NCBI GenBank assembly: GCA_017307785.1
Contig: JAFKGI010000018.1
Span: 79,325 to 143,324 of the forward strand
Length of the DNA stretch: 64,000 bases
Source of the DNA: Vulcanimicrobiota bacterium
GTDB lineage: Bacteria > Vulcanimicrobiota > Xenobia > Xenobiales > JADMJV01
Direction: 5' to 3'
Shown: positions 9,140-19,129 of the stretch, one piece after another
Layout of the letters: the number at the start of each line of letters is the position of its first letter
Position numbering within the stretch: position 1 is the first letter of the stretch
Notes under the pieces: generated by a model
The model's input: the letters and a program-made list of their open reading frames with translations, nothing else
What the model was told of the DNA's origin: nothing
Database searches by the model: none
Position numbers and translations under genes: made by a program

Positions 9140-9679
9140 TTGGCGCGGCGCCTGGCGGAACTCGCTCTTCTGCTGGGTCTCTGCGCTCTGGCCGTGCGTT
9201 GGCGCTCGGCTCAGATCGTGCCCGAATTAGACTGGAGCCTGGGCCGAGGAACTCTCCGGGTCGAGCAGGCCTACTCGGCTATGGGGGAGAGCGGCGGCGA
9301 CCGTATGGAGCTCGTATACTCCTCGGCGGATAAGCGCACTCTCTTTTTGGGCGGCTCCGAGGTCCTGGAAGTCGCGAGTTTTGATCATCTGGTGCTCCCG
9401 GATGGAATGCGAATTCGGGCCGGGGAATCCGTGTCCCGACTGGCTGCGATTTGGCCGCTGCGCTACCGCCCCACCAAAGATGGTCTGGCGCCGTTCAGTC
9501 TGACCGTAAGTCGAGGCGGCAAGTGGTACGAAGGCCCGGGGAATCTTTGGGTTTATGCTTCCCGCGAGGGACGGCTCGAGTATTTTGATCTCAGTCGTGA
9601 AGCGGCGACCGCCCTGGGCGGACCTATGGTCGAATCTCCACCCAAGCCCCCACCGGCAGGAGCTGAAAAAGCTCCTTAA
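9140..9679 (+). CDS. Hypothetical protein with N-terminal membrane anchor
   Basis: 179 aa, 5 bp after the previous stop, from a TTG that sits at the foot of a small hairpin; the start is uncertain. Residues about 4-18 form a hydrophobic signal anchor, the rest is soluble with a Pro/Ala-rich end. No known domain seen. Its 3' end overlaps the convergent L,D-transpeptidase gene by 56 bp, so at least one boundary could be mis-set. Confidence 0.5.
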   Translation: MARRLAELALLLGLCALAVRWRSAQIVPELDWSLGRGTLRVEQAYSAMGESGGDRMELVYSSADKRTLFLGGSEVLEVASFDHLVLPDGMRIRAGESVSRLAAIWPLRYRPTKDGLAPFSLTVSRGGKWYEGPGNLWVYASREGRLEYFDLSREAATALGGPMVESPPKPPPAGAEKAP

Positions 9680-10244
9680 TATCGGTGTCGTCCAGGGCTA
9701 CGCAGCCCAGCGTCCAGTTGCGGCGACTGCCGCCCCCGTGAATCCCGACCTGGCCTCCCAGCCGCGTCGTCTGCGGCGGTTCGCTCCGCCAGAACCAGTT
9801 CCAGCGGGTGAGTTCCAGCCAGCTGATCTGGTTGTGCAACCGGCCCGCCCAGGCGTCCTGGCGGCTAGGATAATCGAGGCCGATCCAGAGGCCGAAGTGG
9901 GTGCCCTCCTCTTTGCTGCAGACCTGGTAGCTGCCCTCGGGAGTTTTGCCGTCGCCTTCTTCCAGCTTCTGTCCGTCTGGATGATTGCCCAGACCGATTC
10001 GTATCTTCTTGTCACCATACCGCAGTTCTCGGCTCGACTTATAGATGATGACCTCGGGTGGAGAAACATGCCTCGGTAGAGGTAGCAGCCCCAAAGCCAG
10101 GTAGAGGTAGAGGAGTGAGTAAAGCAAGCGCACCTTGCGATTTTTGGCACGACGCCAATCCAGGACTGCTCCGACAAGCAGGGCGAGCCAGCTGAAGGGA
10201 AACGGACAGACGTAGTCCACGACCAGCACGGTCAGGAAAATCAC
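9624..10244 (-). CDS. L,D-transpeptidase (YkuD/ErfK family), membrane-anchored
   Basis: 206 aa. Two hydrophobic segments at residues about 1-27 and 41-58 anchor it in the inner membrane; the remaining domain is YkuD-type, with catalytic motif HGGG (H169) followed by TLGCVAL (nucleophile C181), matching the family pattern of H, then about 10-17 residues, then [S/T]xGC. Such enzymes make 3-3 peptidoglycan cross-links or attach proteins to the wall in the periplasm. The extra transmembrane pair before the domain is less usual than a single anchor. Confidence 0.85.
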   Translation of the reverse strand: MIFLTVLVVDYVCPFPFSWLALLVGAVLDWRRAKNRKVRLLYSLLYLYLALGLLPLPRHVSPPEVIIYKSSRELRYGDKKIRIGLGNHPDGQKLEEGDGKTPEGSYQVCSKEEGTHFGLWIGLDYPSRQDAWAGRLHNQISWLELTRWNWFWRSEPPQTTRLGGQVGIHGGGSRRNWTLGCVALDDTDIKELFQLLPVGAWVEIRP

Positions 10245-10376
10245 GCGAACCAGACTACTTGCAACATCTCAGCTAGAACGCCGGCTGAGGCGGTCCGGTT
10301 CAAACGAATAGGAAAATACATCCTATGGACATGCTGAGTTCACCACCCGCTTGGGAAACCGCGGTAGTCTCGGGGC

Positions 10377-11195
10377 ATGATTAAAGAACGCCGTACCGAA
10401 CTGGACATCCCTCAACAACAACTGGCCGAATGGCTGCGAATACCGCCCGCGACTTTGTCGCGCTACGAATCAGGACAGCGGAAGTGGCCTCCGCAACTTT
10501 ATCAAAGGGCTTGCGAGCTTTTGAGTCTGTCTTGCACTAAGTTTTTGGAATACTACTGGGATTGGGAGAAGCACCGCACTCAATGGAATTGGGCCTCAAA
10601 TGTCGTGGAAGTGGATGCCGGCCAGACCTGGGCCACGCTTTCGGGAGGTTATGAGTGGTTCTACGAACAGCGGAGGTTCAAGAATCAGCCCCCTGAGGAG
10701 ATTCAGTCGCTGTTGCGAGCGGACACTCGCCTGGATTTGATCCCCTATGCAGAGTTCTACAACGCAGGAGCTTCCACGGTTTTTGCAAGTATTACCGCCC
10801 TCAATCCGCCGCCCCATTTCCTGGCCAAAGAAAATGGTGAACCTCTCGGGTTGGCGCGGCGGGCCGCCATCTACTTTGAAGGCTGGCTGTTGTTTCCTCA
10901 GGTCAACTTCTTGCTCGGTCATCGGCGGATCCGCGTGGATCTGCTGGCTCACCAGAGAGGAAGCTGGGTTGCGAATGAAATGGATGGGGCCCTGCACAAG
11001 CAACAGACTGAGTATGATAGACGTCGCGACGGGCAGCTCAAGATTCCGGTTGTGAGATTCAGCGAGGAAGAAATTCTGAGTGGTCGGTTCATCGAGATCT
11101 TTCGGGAGCGAATGGCCCGCTTTCGCCCCAAGCGGGCTCGGGTGATCGGCGCGTCCAGCGTTGCAACCGCAGCGGAGTTTCTGAAGGGAGCGTGA
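10377..11195 (+). CDS. XRE helix-turn-helix fused to DUF559/Vsr-like nuclease domain
   Basis: 272 aa. Residues about 1-55 are an XRE-family HTH (QQQLAEWLRIPPATLSRYESG). The C-terminal region (about 180-250) reads RVDLL...NEMDGALH...D..RD..L, matching DUF559 endonuclease-like proteins of the Vsr/PD-(D/E)xK fold: D188, E201 and D203 are candidate metal ligands. The middle part is unassigned. Base composition looks less GC-rich than its neighbours, with no conspicuous SD before the ATG. Divergent from the L,D-transpeptidase; array 2 starts one base after its stop. Could be a defence or DNA-repair nuclease; no partner methylase or antitoxin is adjacent. Confidence 0.75.
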   Translation: MIKERRTELDIPQQQLAEWLRIPPATLSRYESGQRKWPPQLYQRACELLSLSCTKFLEYYWDWEKHRTQWNWASNVVEVDAGQTWATLSGGYEWFYEQRRFKNQPPEEIQSLLRADTRLDLIPYAEFYNAGASTVFASITALNPPPHFLAKENGEPLGLARRAAIYFEGWLLFPQVNFLLGHRRIRVDLLAHQRGSWVANEMDGALHKQQTEYDRRRDGQLKIPVVRFSEEEILSGRFIEIFRERMARFRPKRARVIGASSVATAAEFLKGA

Positions 11196-11196
11196 G

Positions 11197-11790
11197 CTTG
11201 CCAGTGCCCGGTAAGTCTTACCGCCTGGCCGACAAGTGGGCCCGGCCCTGCGGGATCTTGCCAGTCGCCGGTAAGTTTTACCGCCTGGCCGGCAAGTCGC
11301 CCCGCCCCCGCGGAATCTTGCCAGTCGCCGGTAAGACTTACCGCCTGGCCGGCAAGTCGCCCCGCCACAAACTTGCCAGTGCCCGGTAAGTTTTACCGCC
11401 TGGCCGGCAAGTCGCCCCGGCCCCGCGGAATCTTGCTAGTGCTCGGTAAGTCTTACCGCCTGACCGGCAAGTCGCCCCGCCCCTGCGGGATCTTGCCAGT
11501 CGCCGGTAAGTTTTACCGCCTGGCCGGCAAGTCGCCCCGGCCCCGCGGAATCTTGCCAGTGCTCGGTAAGTCTTACCGCCTGGCCGGCAATTGGGCTTGG
11601 CCCCGCGGAATCTTGCCAGTGCTCGGTAAGACTTACCGCCTGGCCGGCAAGTCGCCCCGCCACAAACTTGCCAGGGCCCGGTAAGTTTTACCGCCTGGCC
11701 GACAAGTGGGCCCAGCCCCGCGGAAACTTGCCCCAGCCCCGCGGAAACTTGCCAGTCACCGGCAAGTCGCCCAGCCTGGCCAGAAACCGA
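11197..11790 (+). repeat. 60-bp palindromic tandem repeat array 2 (9 full units)
   Basis: Nine units beginning at 11197, 11257, 11317, 11372, 11432, 11492, 11552, 11612 and 11667, then decayed remnants to about 11790. Two units are 55 bp and share the shortened linker CCGCCACAAA, suggesting unit-block duplication. Each unit is CTTGCCAG, hairpin core CGGTAAG-N-CTTACCG, GCCTGGCCGRCAAG, then linker. It lies between the convergent nuclease-fusion gene and ftsH, upstream of the ftsH terminator. Confidence 0.95.
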
Positions 11791-11803
11791 AAGGCCCCGA
11801 AAC

Positions 11804-11846
11804 GAAAAAAGGCCGGCGCCGCAGTTTCTTAGACTGCGAGGCCGGC
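11804..11846 (-). terminator. Intrinsic terminator of ftsH
   Basis: On the minus strand, 14-bp arms GCCGGCCTCGCAGT and ACTGCGGCGCCGGC (two mismatches) close a 7-base loop and are followed by six T residues. It lies 84 bp beyond the ftsH stop. Confidence 0.85.
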
Positions 11847-11929
11847 TACTAAACCTAGAGACCAACTAACTTTTGGGACCCCGTCAGCCGCCGCGGTGGG
11901 CGACGACTGACGTTCGTCCAGGGGATACC

Positions 11930-13708
<1,779 letters not shown>

Positions 13709-13933
13709 TTTCTTGGTCTCCTAGGTGTTTGTTTTGTTAGCGGTGTTTTGTTGTTGTTTATCTCTGAAAACAGAAAACCACGTTTTTCTGAAAAAGTCCT
13801 GAAAAAAGTCCCCCTATGGTCCGACCTGTCCATCCGTCAATGTCGGGTCAACATCGGAAACACGGTTGTAACGTACCTAACACTTTGGCAGTACTTTTGG
13901 CTCGATCTGACCCGTTTTGGGAGGAGTTTAAAG

Positions 13934-13946
13934 TTGACTGAGGCAA
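13934..13946. promoter_or_regulatory. Possible MarR-type operator
   Basis: TTGACTGAGGCAA is a near-palindrome (arms TTGACT/AGGCAA pair at 5 of 6 positions round a central G), close in form to known MarR-family sites, and it sits 36 bp before the MarR/GNAT start codon in the region shared with ftsH. Autoregulation is inferred. A second inverted repeat, CAGAAAA...TTTTTCTG, lies near 13770-13790. Confidence 0.4.
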
Positions 13947-13982
13947 CTATATTTCTTGACCAAGACAAGGATAGAGGATTTC

Positions 13983-14984
13983 ATGGATCACATCGCTCGG
14001 GTGCGCCGTTTCAACCGCTACTACACGACCAAACTGGGAGTGCTCAAAGAGAACTATCAAGAGGCTCCGTTCACTTTGACCGAGGCGCGCGTCTTATACG
14101 AATTGGCCCAGCGCACCGGCACGCGTAAGCAGGACCGTCGCAGCAACCGATACGCCCCTCTGGAAGGCGAAGATCGTCGTCAGAACCAGCGTCGCGCCGG
14201 CGCCGAGGTGCGCGGCCTGACCGCCAAAGAGCTGGCCGAGTTGCTGGAGCTGGATGCCGGCTACCTGTCGAGGATTCTCAAGCGCTTCGAAGCGCGCGGC
14301 CTGATTACGCGCGAAGCGTCCGAGCAAGACAAGCGCCAATCCAAGCTGCATCTCAGCATGCAGGGCCGCGAGGCCTTCCGAAACCTGGATAAGGCCTCCC
14401 GCGACCAGGTGGCCGACCAGCTCGAACCTCTGAGTTCCGACGACCAGGAGCAGCTGGTCACCGCCATGGCCGCCATCGAGACGCTGCTGGAATACGGCCC
14501 CAAGGGGCCTATCGTGCTACGCCCGCATGCTCCCGGCGACATGGGTTGGATCGTGGAGAGCCAGGCGCGCATGTATAGTGCGAACTACAAGTGGGGGAAG
14601 GGCGTGGAGGGGGTCGCGGCACGGATCGTGGCGGATTTTCTGGAGAACTTCAAGCCCGGGCGGGAAGCCTGCTGGGTGGCCGAGCGCGACGGTAAGCGGC
14701 TGGGCACCGTGCTGCTGGTGGAGCGCAGCGAGCAGGTCGCCCAGTTGCGACTGCTGGCCGTGCTGCCGGCGGCCCGGGGATTCGGGCTGGGCTCCCTACT
14801 GGTGAAGCAGTGCGAGAAGTTCGCCCGCCAGGCCGGCTATGAGAAGATCTACCTTTGGACCCAGTCGGAACTGACCTCAGCGCTCAAAATCTATCAGGCG
14901 AACGGTTACCGTAAGGTGGAAGAAAGCGTGCACACTTCCTTTGGTCAGCCGGTGGCCGGCGAGTCCTGGGTTTTGGACCTGTAG
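13983..14984 (+). CDS. Bifunctional MarR-family regulator / GNAT acetyltransferase
   Basis: 333 aa from ATG 13983, chosen over the upstream in-frame TTG 13956 because AGAGGA lies just ahead. Residues about 1-150 are a MarR-type winged helix (recognition region LTAKELAELLELDAGYLSRI); residues about 165-333 are a GNAT fold with the acetyl-CoA loop ARGFGLGSLLV. This pairing is a known family of HTH/GNAT fusions. Odd: about 38 basic residues (near RKQDRRSNRY to NQRRAGAEV) are inserted in the MarR half between the helix containing LYELAQR and the recognition helices. Divergent from ftsH with a candidate operator between. Confidence 0.88.
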   Translation: MDHIARVRRFNRYYTTKLGVLKENYQEAPFTLTEARVLYELAQRTGTRKQDRRSNRYAPLEGEDRRQNQRRAGAEVRGLTAKELAELLELDAGYLSRILKRFEARGLITREASEQDKRQSKLHLSMQGREAFRNLDKASRDQVADQLEPLSSDDQEQLVTAMAAIETLLEYGPKGPIVLRPHAPGDMGWIVESQARMYSANYKWGKGVEGVAARIVADFLENFKPGREACWVAERDGKRLGTVLLVERSEQVAQLRLLAVLPAARGFGLGSLLVKQCEKFARQAGYEKIYLWTQSELTSALKIYQANGYRKVEESVHTSFGQPVAGESWVLDL

Positions 14985-15006
14985 GCCGGGTGGTAAACCC
15001 CAGCTT

Positions 15007-17412
15007 ATGAGGATTCTGGCCGGCCCCGACAACTGGTCCTATTACACCGAGAACTGGCGCAAAGGACTGGCCGACCACGACCTGCTTACCTTCAGCCAGA
15101 ACAAGGGCGGTATTCAGTATCAGCCCGGCCGCTCCACCTTTCAGGACATCCTGGCCCAGCTGCCCGAGGGTTGGCAGCCGGAACTGGTGATCTGGTGGTT
15201 TCCCGAGTTTCAGGAAGTGCTGCCCGACCTTCATCAGTGTCCTTATCCGACCATGGTGATGATCTCCGACTGGCATACGGTCCGAGATGAACTGAAAGCG
15301 GTGGCCCAGCATTTCGATTTGGTGGCCACCGATCGAATGGGCACCGAGATCCTGGCGGACACGAAGGGGCCGGTGGTTTTTGAGGCTCCGCTCTACGGCT
15401 TTGATCCGGAACTGCATCGGCGCCAGGACGAGCGTGAGATGCTTTTTGACGTCTCCCACGTGGGCGATCTCAATCCTTTCCTTCATCAGAAGCGCTGCCA
15501 GACGCTGGCGCTGGCCGCTGAAGGCCTGGGAGATGGGCGCACGCTGCGTTTTTTCAGTGGACTGCAGGCGGAAAACTACGTGTGGGTGCTCAACCAGAGC
15601 CGCATTACCATCAACTATGCGGTGCGCCGTGAAATGAGCATGCGCTGCTACGAGGCGCCGGCCTGCGGCTCACTCCTTTTCTGTGAGGAAAGCAACAGCA
15701 GTGCCCGTGAGATTTTGCTGGACGGCCAGCACTGTGTGTACTACAACGCCGAGAACCTGGTGGAAAAGCTGCGCTATTACCTCGACCACGAGGACGAGCG
15801 GGCCGCTCTGGCTCAGGCCGGCTGGGAGCGCATCCAGCAGTTCACCTACCGGGACCAGGGCAACCGTCTGATCGAAATGGCCGCGGCCCACCTTCCCAAG
15901 GTCGGGAGTCGCCAGGCCCCCAGTTTGTTGAACTACTGGGCGGCTACCTACAATCCGGCTCCGCCGGCGGTGGCCTACCAACAAAGCCACGAAGCCCTGG
16001 ATGGCACACCCGAAACACAAAACCTGCGCGCCTGTGTGGAAGCGCGCATCGGTTACAGCCTGGCCGACATCGACCAGCGTATGCCGTTTTTCCACGACGC
16101 CACCCAGCACTACCTGGGGGCGCTGCCTTTGAGCTGCCTGGTGCCGCTCAGCCTGGCACGGGTGCGTTGGATGGTGTGCGAGCCCGAGGCCAGTCTGGAG
16201 GCCCTGCGCATCGCCCAGCAGACGCCTTTCCGAGAGGTGCCCTTCTTTCCGCGCCAGACCGACGACTTCCACTTTCTCTGGGAGCGTGAACCGGAGCGTC
16301 GCGAAGCCAACACGCGCTGGCAGATCGCCGACCTGCTGGCCCAACTGGAGCCGCAACGCACGGTGCAACACTGTCGCCAGGCGCTGGAGTATCGACCCGA
16401 GGCCGGCGTCACCTGGTTCCGCCTGGGCCTTTCGCTGCCGGCAGGCACTGGCGAGCGTCTGCAGGCCCTGCAAGAGGCTTGCAGATTGCACCCGGCCTTC
16501 GGCCCGGCGCGGCTGGCGGTGGCCCGGGAACTGGCCGATCAGGGGCTGCGCGAGCAACTGCTGAGCTGGATGCAGGTCGGCACCAATCTGGCCCTGGCCT
16601 TTCCTCACCTGAAGGGATTGAAGTCGGGCATCACTCGCCTGCTGCAGCAGCTGGCTCAACCCGTTGAGGCCCAGGTCGTCGAGACGGTCGAGCACTTCGC
16701 GTTGGGCATTACTTTCGACTGGTTGCAGCCGGACGAGCCGATTCCGACCGAGTTGAGCGATCGGGTGGGCACGCTCTGGGAACGCCAAAACACCCGTTTT
16801 CCCTGCGATCAGGAGGCCATTCTAGAGCGCTTTTCACGTCTGGATGGCGTGCCGCGTATGTCCACGCTGGCCATCGCCGCCCTGTTGCAGCGAGTGGTGG
16901 CCCAGATGCCCGAGGATCAGATCTTCGTCAACGTGGGCGTCTGGCATGGCTTCACCTATCTGGCCAGCCTGCTGGACAACGAGGCCAAACACTGCGTGGG
17001 AGTGGATGACTTCAGCCAGTTCGGAGGGCCGGAGCAGCAGTTCCGGGCTCGCTTCGAACGGCTGCGCGGCCCGCGCCATTACTTTTATTCGATGGACTAC
17101 CAGGACTATTTCCGCGACATCCATCAAGGCAAGCTGGGCGCTTACCTGTATGACGGCGACCACAGCTACGAACATCAGCTGCGCGGGCTGCAGATCGCCG
17201 AACCGCATTTCGCGCCCGGCTGCATCGTGTTGGTGGACGACACCAACTGGGACGGGGCTCGCCAGGCCAGCCTCGACTTCGTGGCCCAAAGTGCACGCCG
17301 CTACGAGCTGATTTTTGACGTGCGCACGGCGCCAAACCTTGCGCCCAGCTACTGGAACGGCTATCATCCTACCTGGTGGAACGGTTGGATGATGTGGCGA
17401 TGCTTGGATTAG
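15007..17412 (+). CDS. CgeB-like glycosyltransferase + helical region + class I methyltransferase-like fusion
   Basis: 801 aa from ATG 15007, 22 bp after the previous gene (a longer in-frame start at 14941 would overlap it). Residues about 1-300 resemble the CgeB/YkvP glycosyltransferase group: DVSHVGDLNPF, then YEAPACGSLLFCEESN, then the acceptor-side helix with GWERIQQFTYRDQ. The middle (about 340-590) looks TPR-like, including PEAGVTWFRLGLSLP. The last 200 residues resemble Methyltransf_24: VNVGVWHGFTYLASLLD, CVGVDDF, YDGDHSYEHQ, VLVDDTNW. The order suggests one enzyme that both transfers a sugar and methylates a glycan or protein; substrate unknown. No signal peptide. Confidence 0.8.
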   Translation: MRILAGPDNWSYYTENWRKGLADHDLLTFSQNKGGIQYQPGRSTFQDILAQLPEGWQPELVIWWFPEFQEVLPDLHQCPYPTMVMISDWHTVRDELKAVAQHFDLVATDRMGTEILADTKGPVVFEAPLYGFDPELHRRQDEREMLFDVSHVGDLNPFLHQKRCQTLALAAEGLGDGRTLRFFSGLQAENYVWVLNQSRITINYAVRREMSMRCYEAPACGSLLFCEESNSSAREILLDGQHCVYYNAENLVEKLRYYLDHEDERAALAQAGWERIQQFTYRDQGNRLIEMAAAHLPKVGSRQAPSLLNYWAATYNPAPPAVAYQQSHEALDGTPETQNLRACVEARIGYSLADIDQRMPFFHDATQHYLGALPLSCLVPLSLARVRWMVCEPEASLEALRIAQQTPFREVPFFPRQTDDFHFLWEREPERREANTRWQIADLLAQLEPQRTVQHCRQALEYRPEAGVTWFRLGLSLPAGTGERLQALQEACRLHPAFGPARLAVARELADQGLREQLLSWMQVGTNLALAFPHLKGLKSGITRLLQQLAQPVEAQVVETVEHFALGITFDWLQPDEPIPTELSDRVGTLWERQNTRFPCDQEAILERFSRLDGVPRMSTLAIAALLQRVVAQMPEDQIFVNVGVWHGFTYLASLLDNEAKHCVGVDDFSQFGGPEQQFRARFERLRGPRHYFYSMDYQDYFRDIHQGKLGAYLYDGDHSYEHQLRGLQIAEPHFAPGCIVLVDDTNWDGARQASLDFVAQSARRYELIFDVRTAPNLAPSYWNGYHPTWWNGWMMWRCLD

Positions 17413-17451
17413 GTTCATGGTTCTTTCAGACGAAGGTGGTTAACTCTGGCT

Positions 17452-18276
17452 ATGAACCTTAGAGACCGCATCGAGAATAAGTTTTTCCCCGAAGCTTACG
17501 GTCGCCGTCAGGTTCAAGGAATGCTCACCGAGCTCACCAACCGCCCGCGTCTGGGCGACGGCAGTCTGCATCAGACTCTGGATGACCTCAACAAAACCAC
17601 CGACGCTTTCGAAATCGACAATCTGAACCGCGCCTATCAGCAGGGCCGCAAGCAGATTTTGGGCGGTGGCGAGAAATCCGCCGTGCGTGAAGCCATCGAG
17701 CGCCGCCAGGCCGGTTTCGGCCTCCAGATCGCTACCCAGGCCTTCGCCGACGGCCAACTGGATGACGAAGAGAAGCTGGCTATCGGCGACATCGCCTCGC
17801 AGCGTTACACCGTCATCGGCGCCTGCGCCGACCTGCCCCGTCTGGGTTACAAAGAAGCCGCCCAGCTCGAATCTTTCTCCAAGGCTCCCAGCAACACCAT
17901 CCGCACCTGGATGCTGGAGCAGGCCAAGACCAAGGAAGTCGGTATGGAAGCCGTGCGCGACCTGGCCGAGATGCTCTTCGCCGACGGCGGCATCAGCCCC
18001 GACAAGAAAGCCTTCCTGGTCAACACCGGCAACATCTTTGGCGTGCCGGTCCAGAGCGAAGCGCAGATGTTCCTACGCGGTCTGGGCACCACCCAGCTGG
18101 CCCCGGGCAACGACCAGACCGGCCCCAGCTTACTCGACGAAGCTCGCAGCAAAGATTACTTCATCCACGACAACTTCCTGACCGACTGCGGAATGGCCCG
18201 CAGCACCCGTCACGTCGACTCGCTGGTCGAAGCCGTCACCTTTACCCTGGCCCACCAGCCTGCCGCTGACAAATAG
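17452..18276 (+). CDS. Hypothetical helical protein, possibly TerB-like
   Basis: 274 aa, mostly helical and soluble. Two segments, FADGQLDDEEKLAIGDIA and FADGGISPDKKAFL, have the acidic-DG-(hydrophobic)-(polar)-E pattern seen in TerB-like domains, each placed between helices. This is weak evidence and the protein could be something else. Same strand as the glycosyltransferase fusion, 39 bp after it; its 3' end overlaps the LysR gene by 35 bp tail to tail. Confidence 0.65.
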   Translation: MNLRDRIENKFFPEAYGRRQVQGMLTELTNRPRLGDGSLHQTLDDLNKTTDAFEIDNLNRAYQQGRKQILGGGEKSAVREAIERRQAGFGLQIATQAFADGQLDDEEKLAIGDIASQRYTVIGACADLPRLGYKEAAQLESFSKAPSNTIRTWMLEQAKTKEVGMEAVRDLAEMLFADGGISPDKKAFLVNTGNIFGVPVQSEAQMFLRGLGTTQLAPGNDQTGPSLLDEARSKDYFIHDNFLTDCGMARSTRHVDSLVEAVTFTLAHQPAADK

Positions 18277-19129
18277 GCGCCGACAGGGTCGCGAAAAAGT
18301 CCATGAAGCTGCGCACGCGCGGCGAGAAGTGGCGCCGCCCGTGAGTCACCACGTAGAGCGAAGGACTGGGTAGCGGAAAATCCAGATCGACCACCTCCAG
18401 CTGATCGCGGAAGGCTTCCTCGTCAAAAAGCAACCGCGGTAGCACGGCCAGACCGGCTCCTTCGGCCGCCAGTTGGGCGATCAGGGTGGTGTTGTTGAGG
18501 CGCCAGCCCGGTTTATCCCAGAACGAGCCCTGCAGGGTTTTGGGATAGTAGGAGTAGACCAACAGTTCGTGGTGTTCCAGGTCTTCGGCGCTGCGCGGAC
18601 GCCCTTTGCGCTGCAGATACTCGTGTGAGGCCACCAGCGCGAAATCCATGGTGATGACGTAGCGGGTGGTGGGGGAGACCTCGGCTTTTTGCATGACCCG
18701 CAGGGCCACGTCCAGGCCTTCGTCGACCAGGTTCACGAAGGCGTCGTTGAGAGAAATGTCCAGCGTGACCTCGGGATAGAGCCGGCGGTATTCGCAAAGG
18801 GCCCGGGCAAAGAAGCGATTGGAGAACCAGGTGGGCCCGGTAATGCGCAGGGTGCCGGAGGGTTTTTCCATGACCTTGCCCACACCGTTTTCGGCTTCTT
18901 CCAGCTGGTCCAGAATTTCGCAGCAACGCTCGTAGTAGCGAGCCCCGGGCTCGTTGAGGGCCACCTTGCGACTGGTGCGATTGAGCAGCCGCAGACCCAG
19001 GTGGTTCTCCAGGTGCAGCACGTGTTTGCTGACCATGGCTACCGACATTTCCAGGACCGTCGCCGCGGCGGTGAAGCCCCCCGACTCCACCACCTGGCGA
19101 AAGACCCGCATACTGACCAGGGTGTCCAA
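18242..19129 (-). CDS. LysR-family transcriptional regulator
   Basis: 295 aa. N-terminal winged HTH (FTAAATVLEMSVAMVSKHV, then LGLRLLNRTSRKVALNE) and a C-terminal substrate-binding domain with GLAVLPRLL. The TTG start at 19129 fits family length (MDTLVSMRVFRQVV). It begins on the base next to the stop of the M42 peptidase gene upstream, so it is the last gene of the FAD-dehydrogenase / M42 peptidase / LysR operon and may regulate that operon; effector unknown. Confidence 0.93.
   Translation of the reverse strand: MDTLVSMRVFRQVVESGGFTAAATVLEMSVAMVSKHVLHLENHLGLRLLNRTSRKVALNEPGARYYERCCEILDQLEEAENGVGKVMEKPSGTLRITGPTWFSNRFFARALCEYRRLYPEVTLDISLNDAFVNLVDEGLDVALRVMQKAEVSPTTRYVITMDFALVASHEYLQRKGRPRSAEDLEHHELLVYSYYPKTLQGSFWDKPGWRLNNTTLIAQLAAEGAGLAVLPRLLFDEEAFRDQLEVVDLDFPLPSPSLYVVTHGRRHFSPRVRSFMDFFATLSAPICQRQAGGPG

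Noticed and set aside
11338..11865. ORFs inside the repeat arrays (also near 7424-7822, 26203-26841 and 39106-39682)
   Set aside because: They arise because a 60-bp period keeps one frame open; they encode only a repeating basic peptide and have no ribosome binding site.
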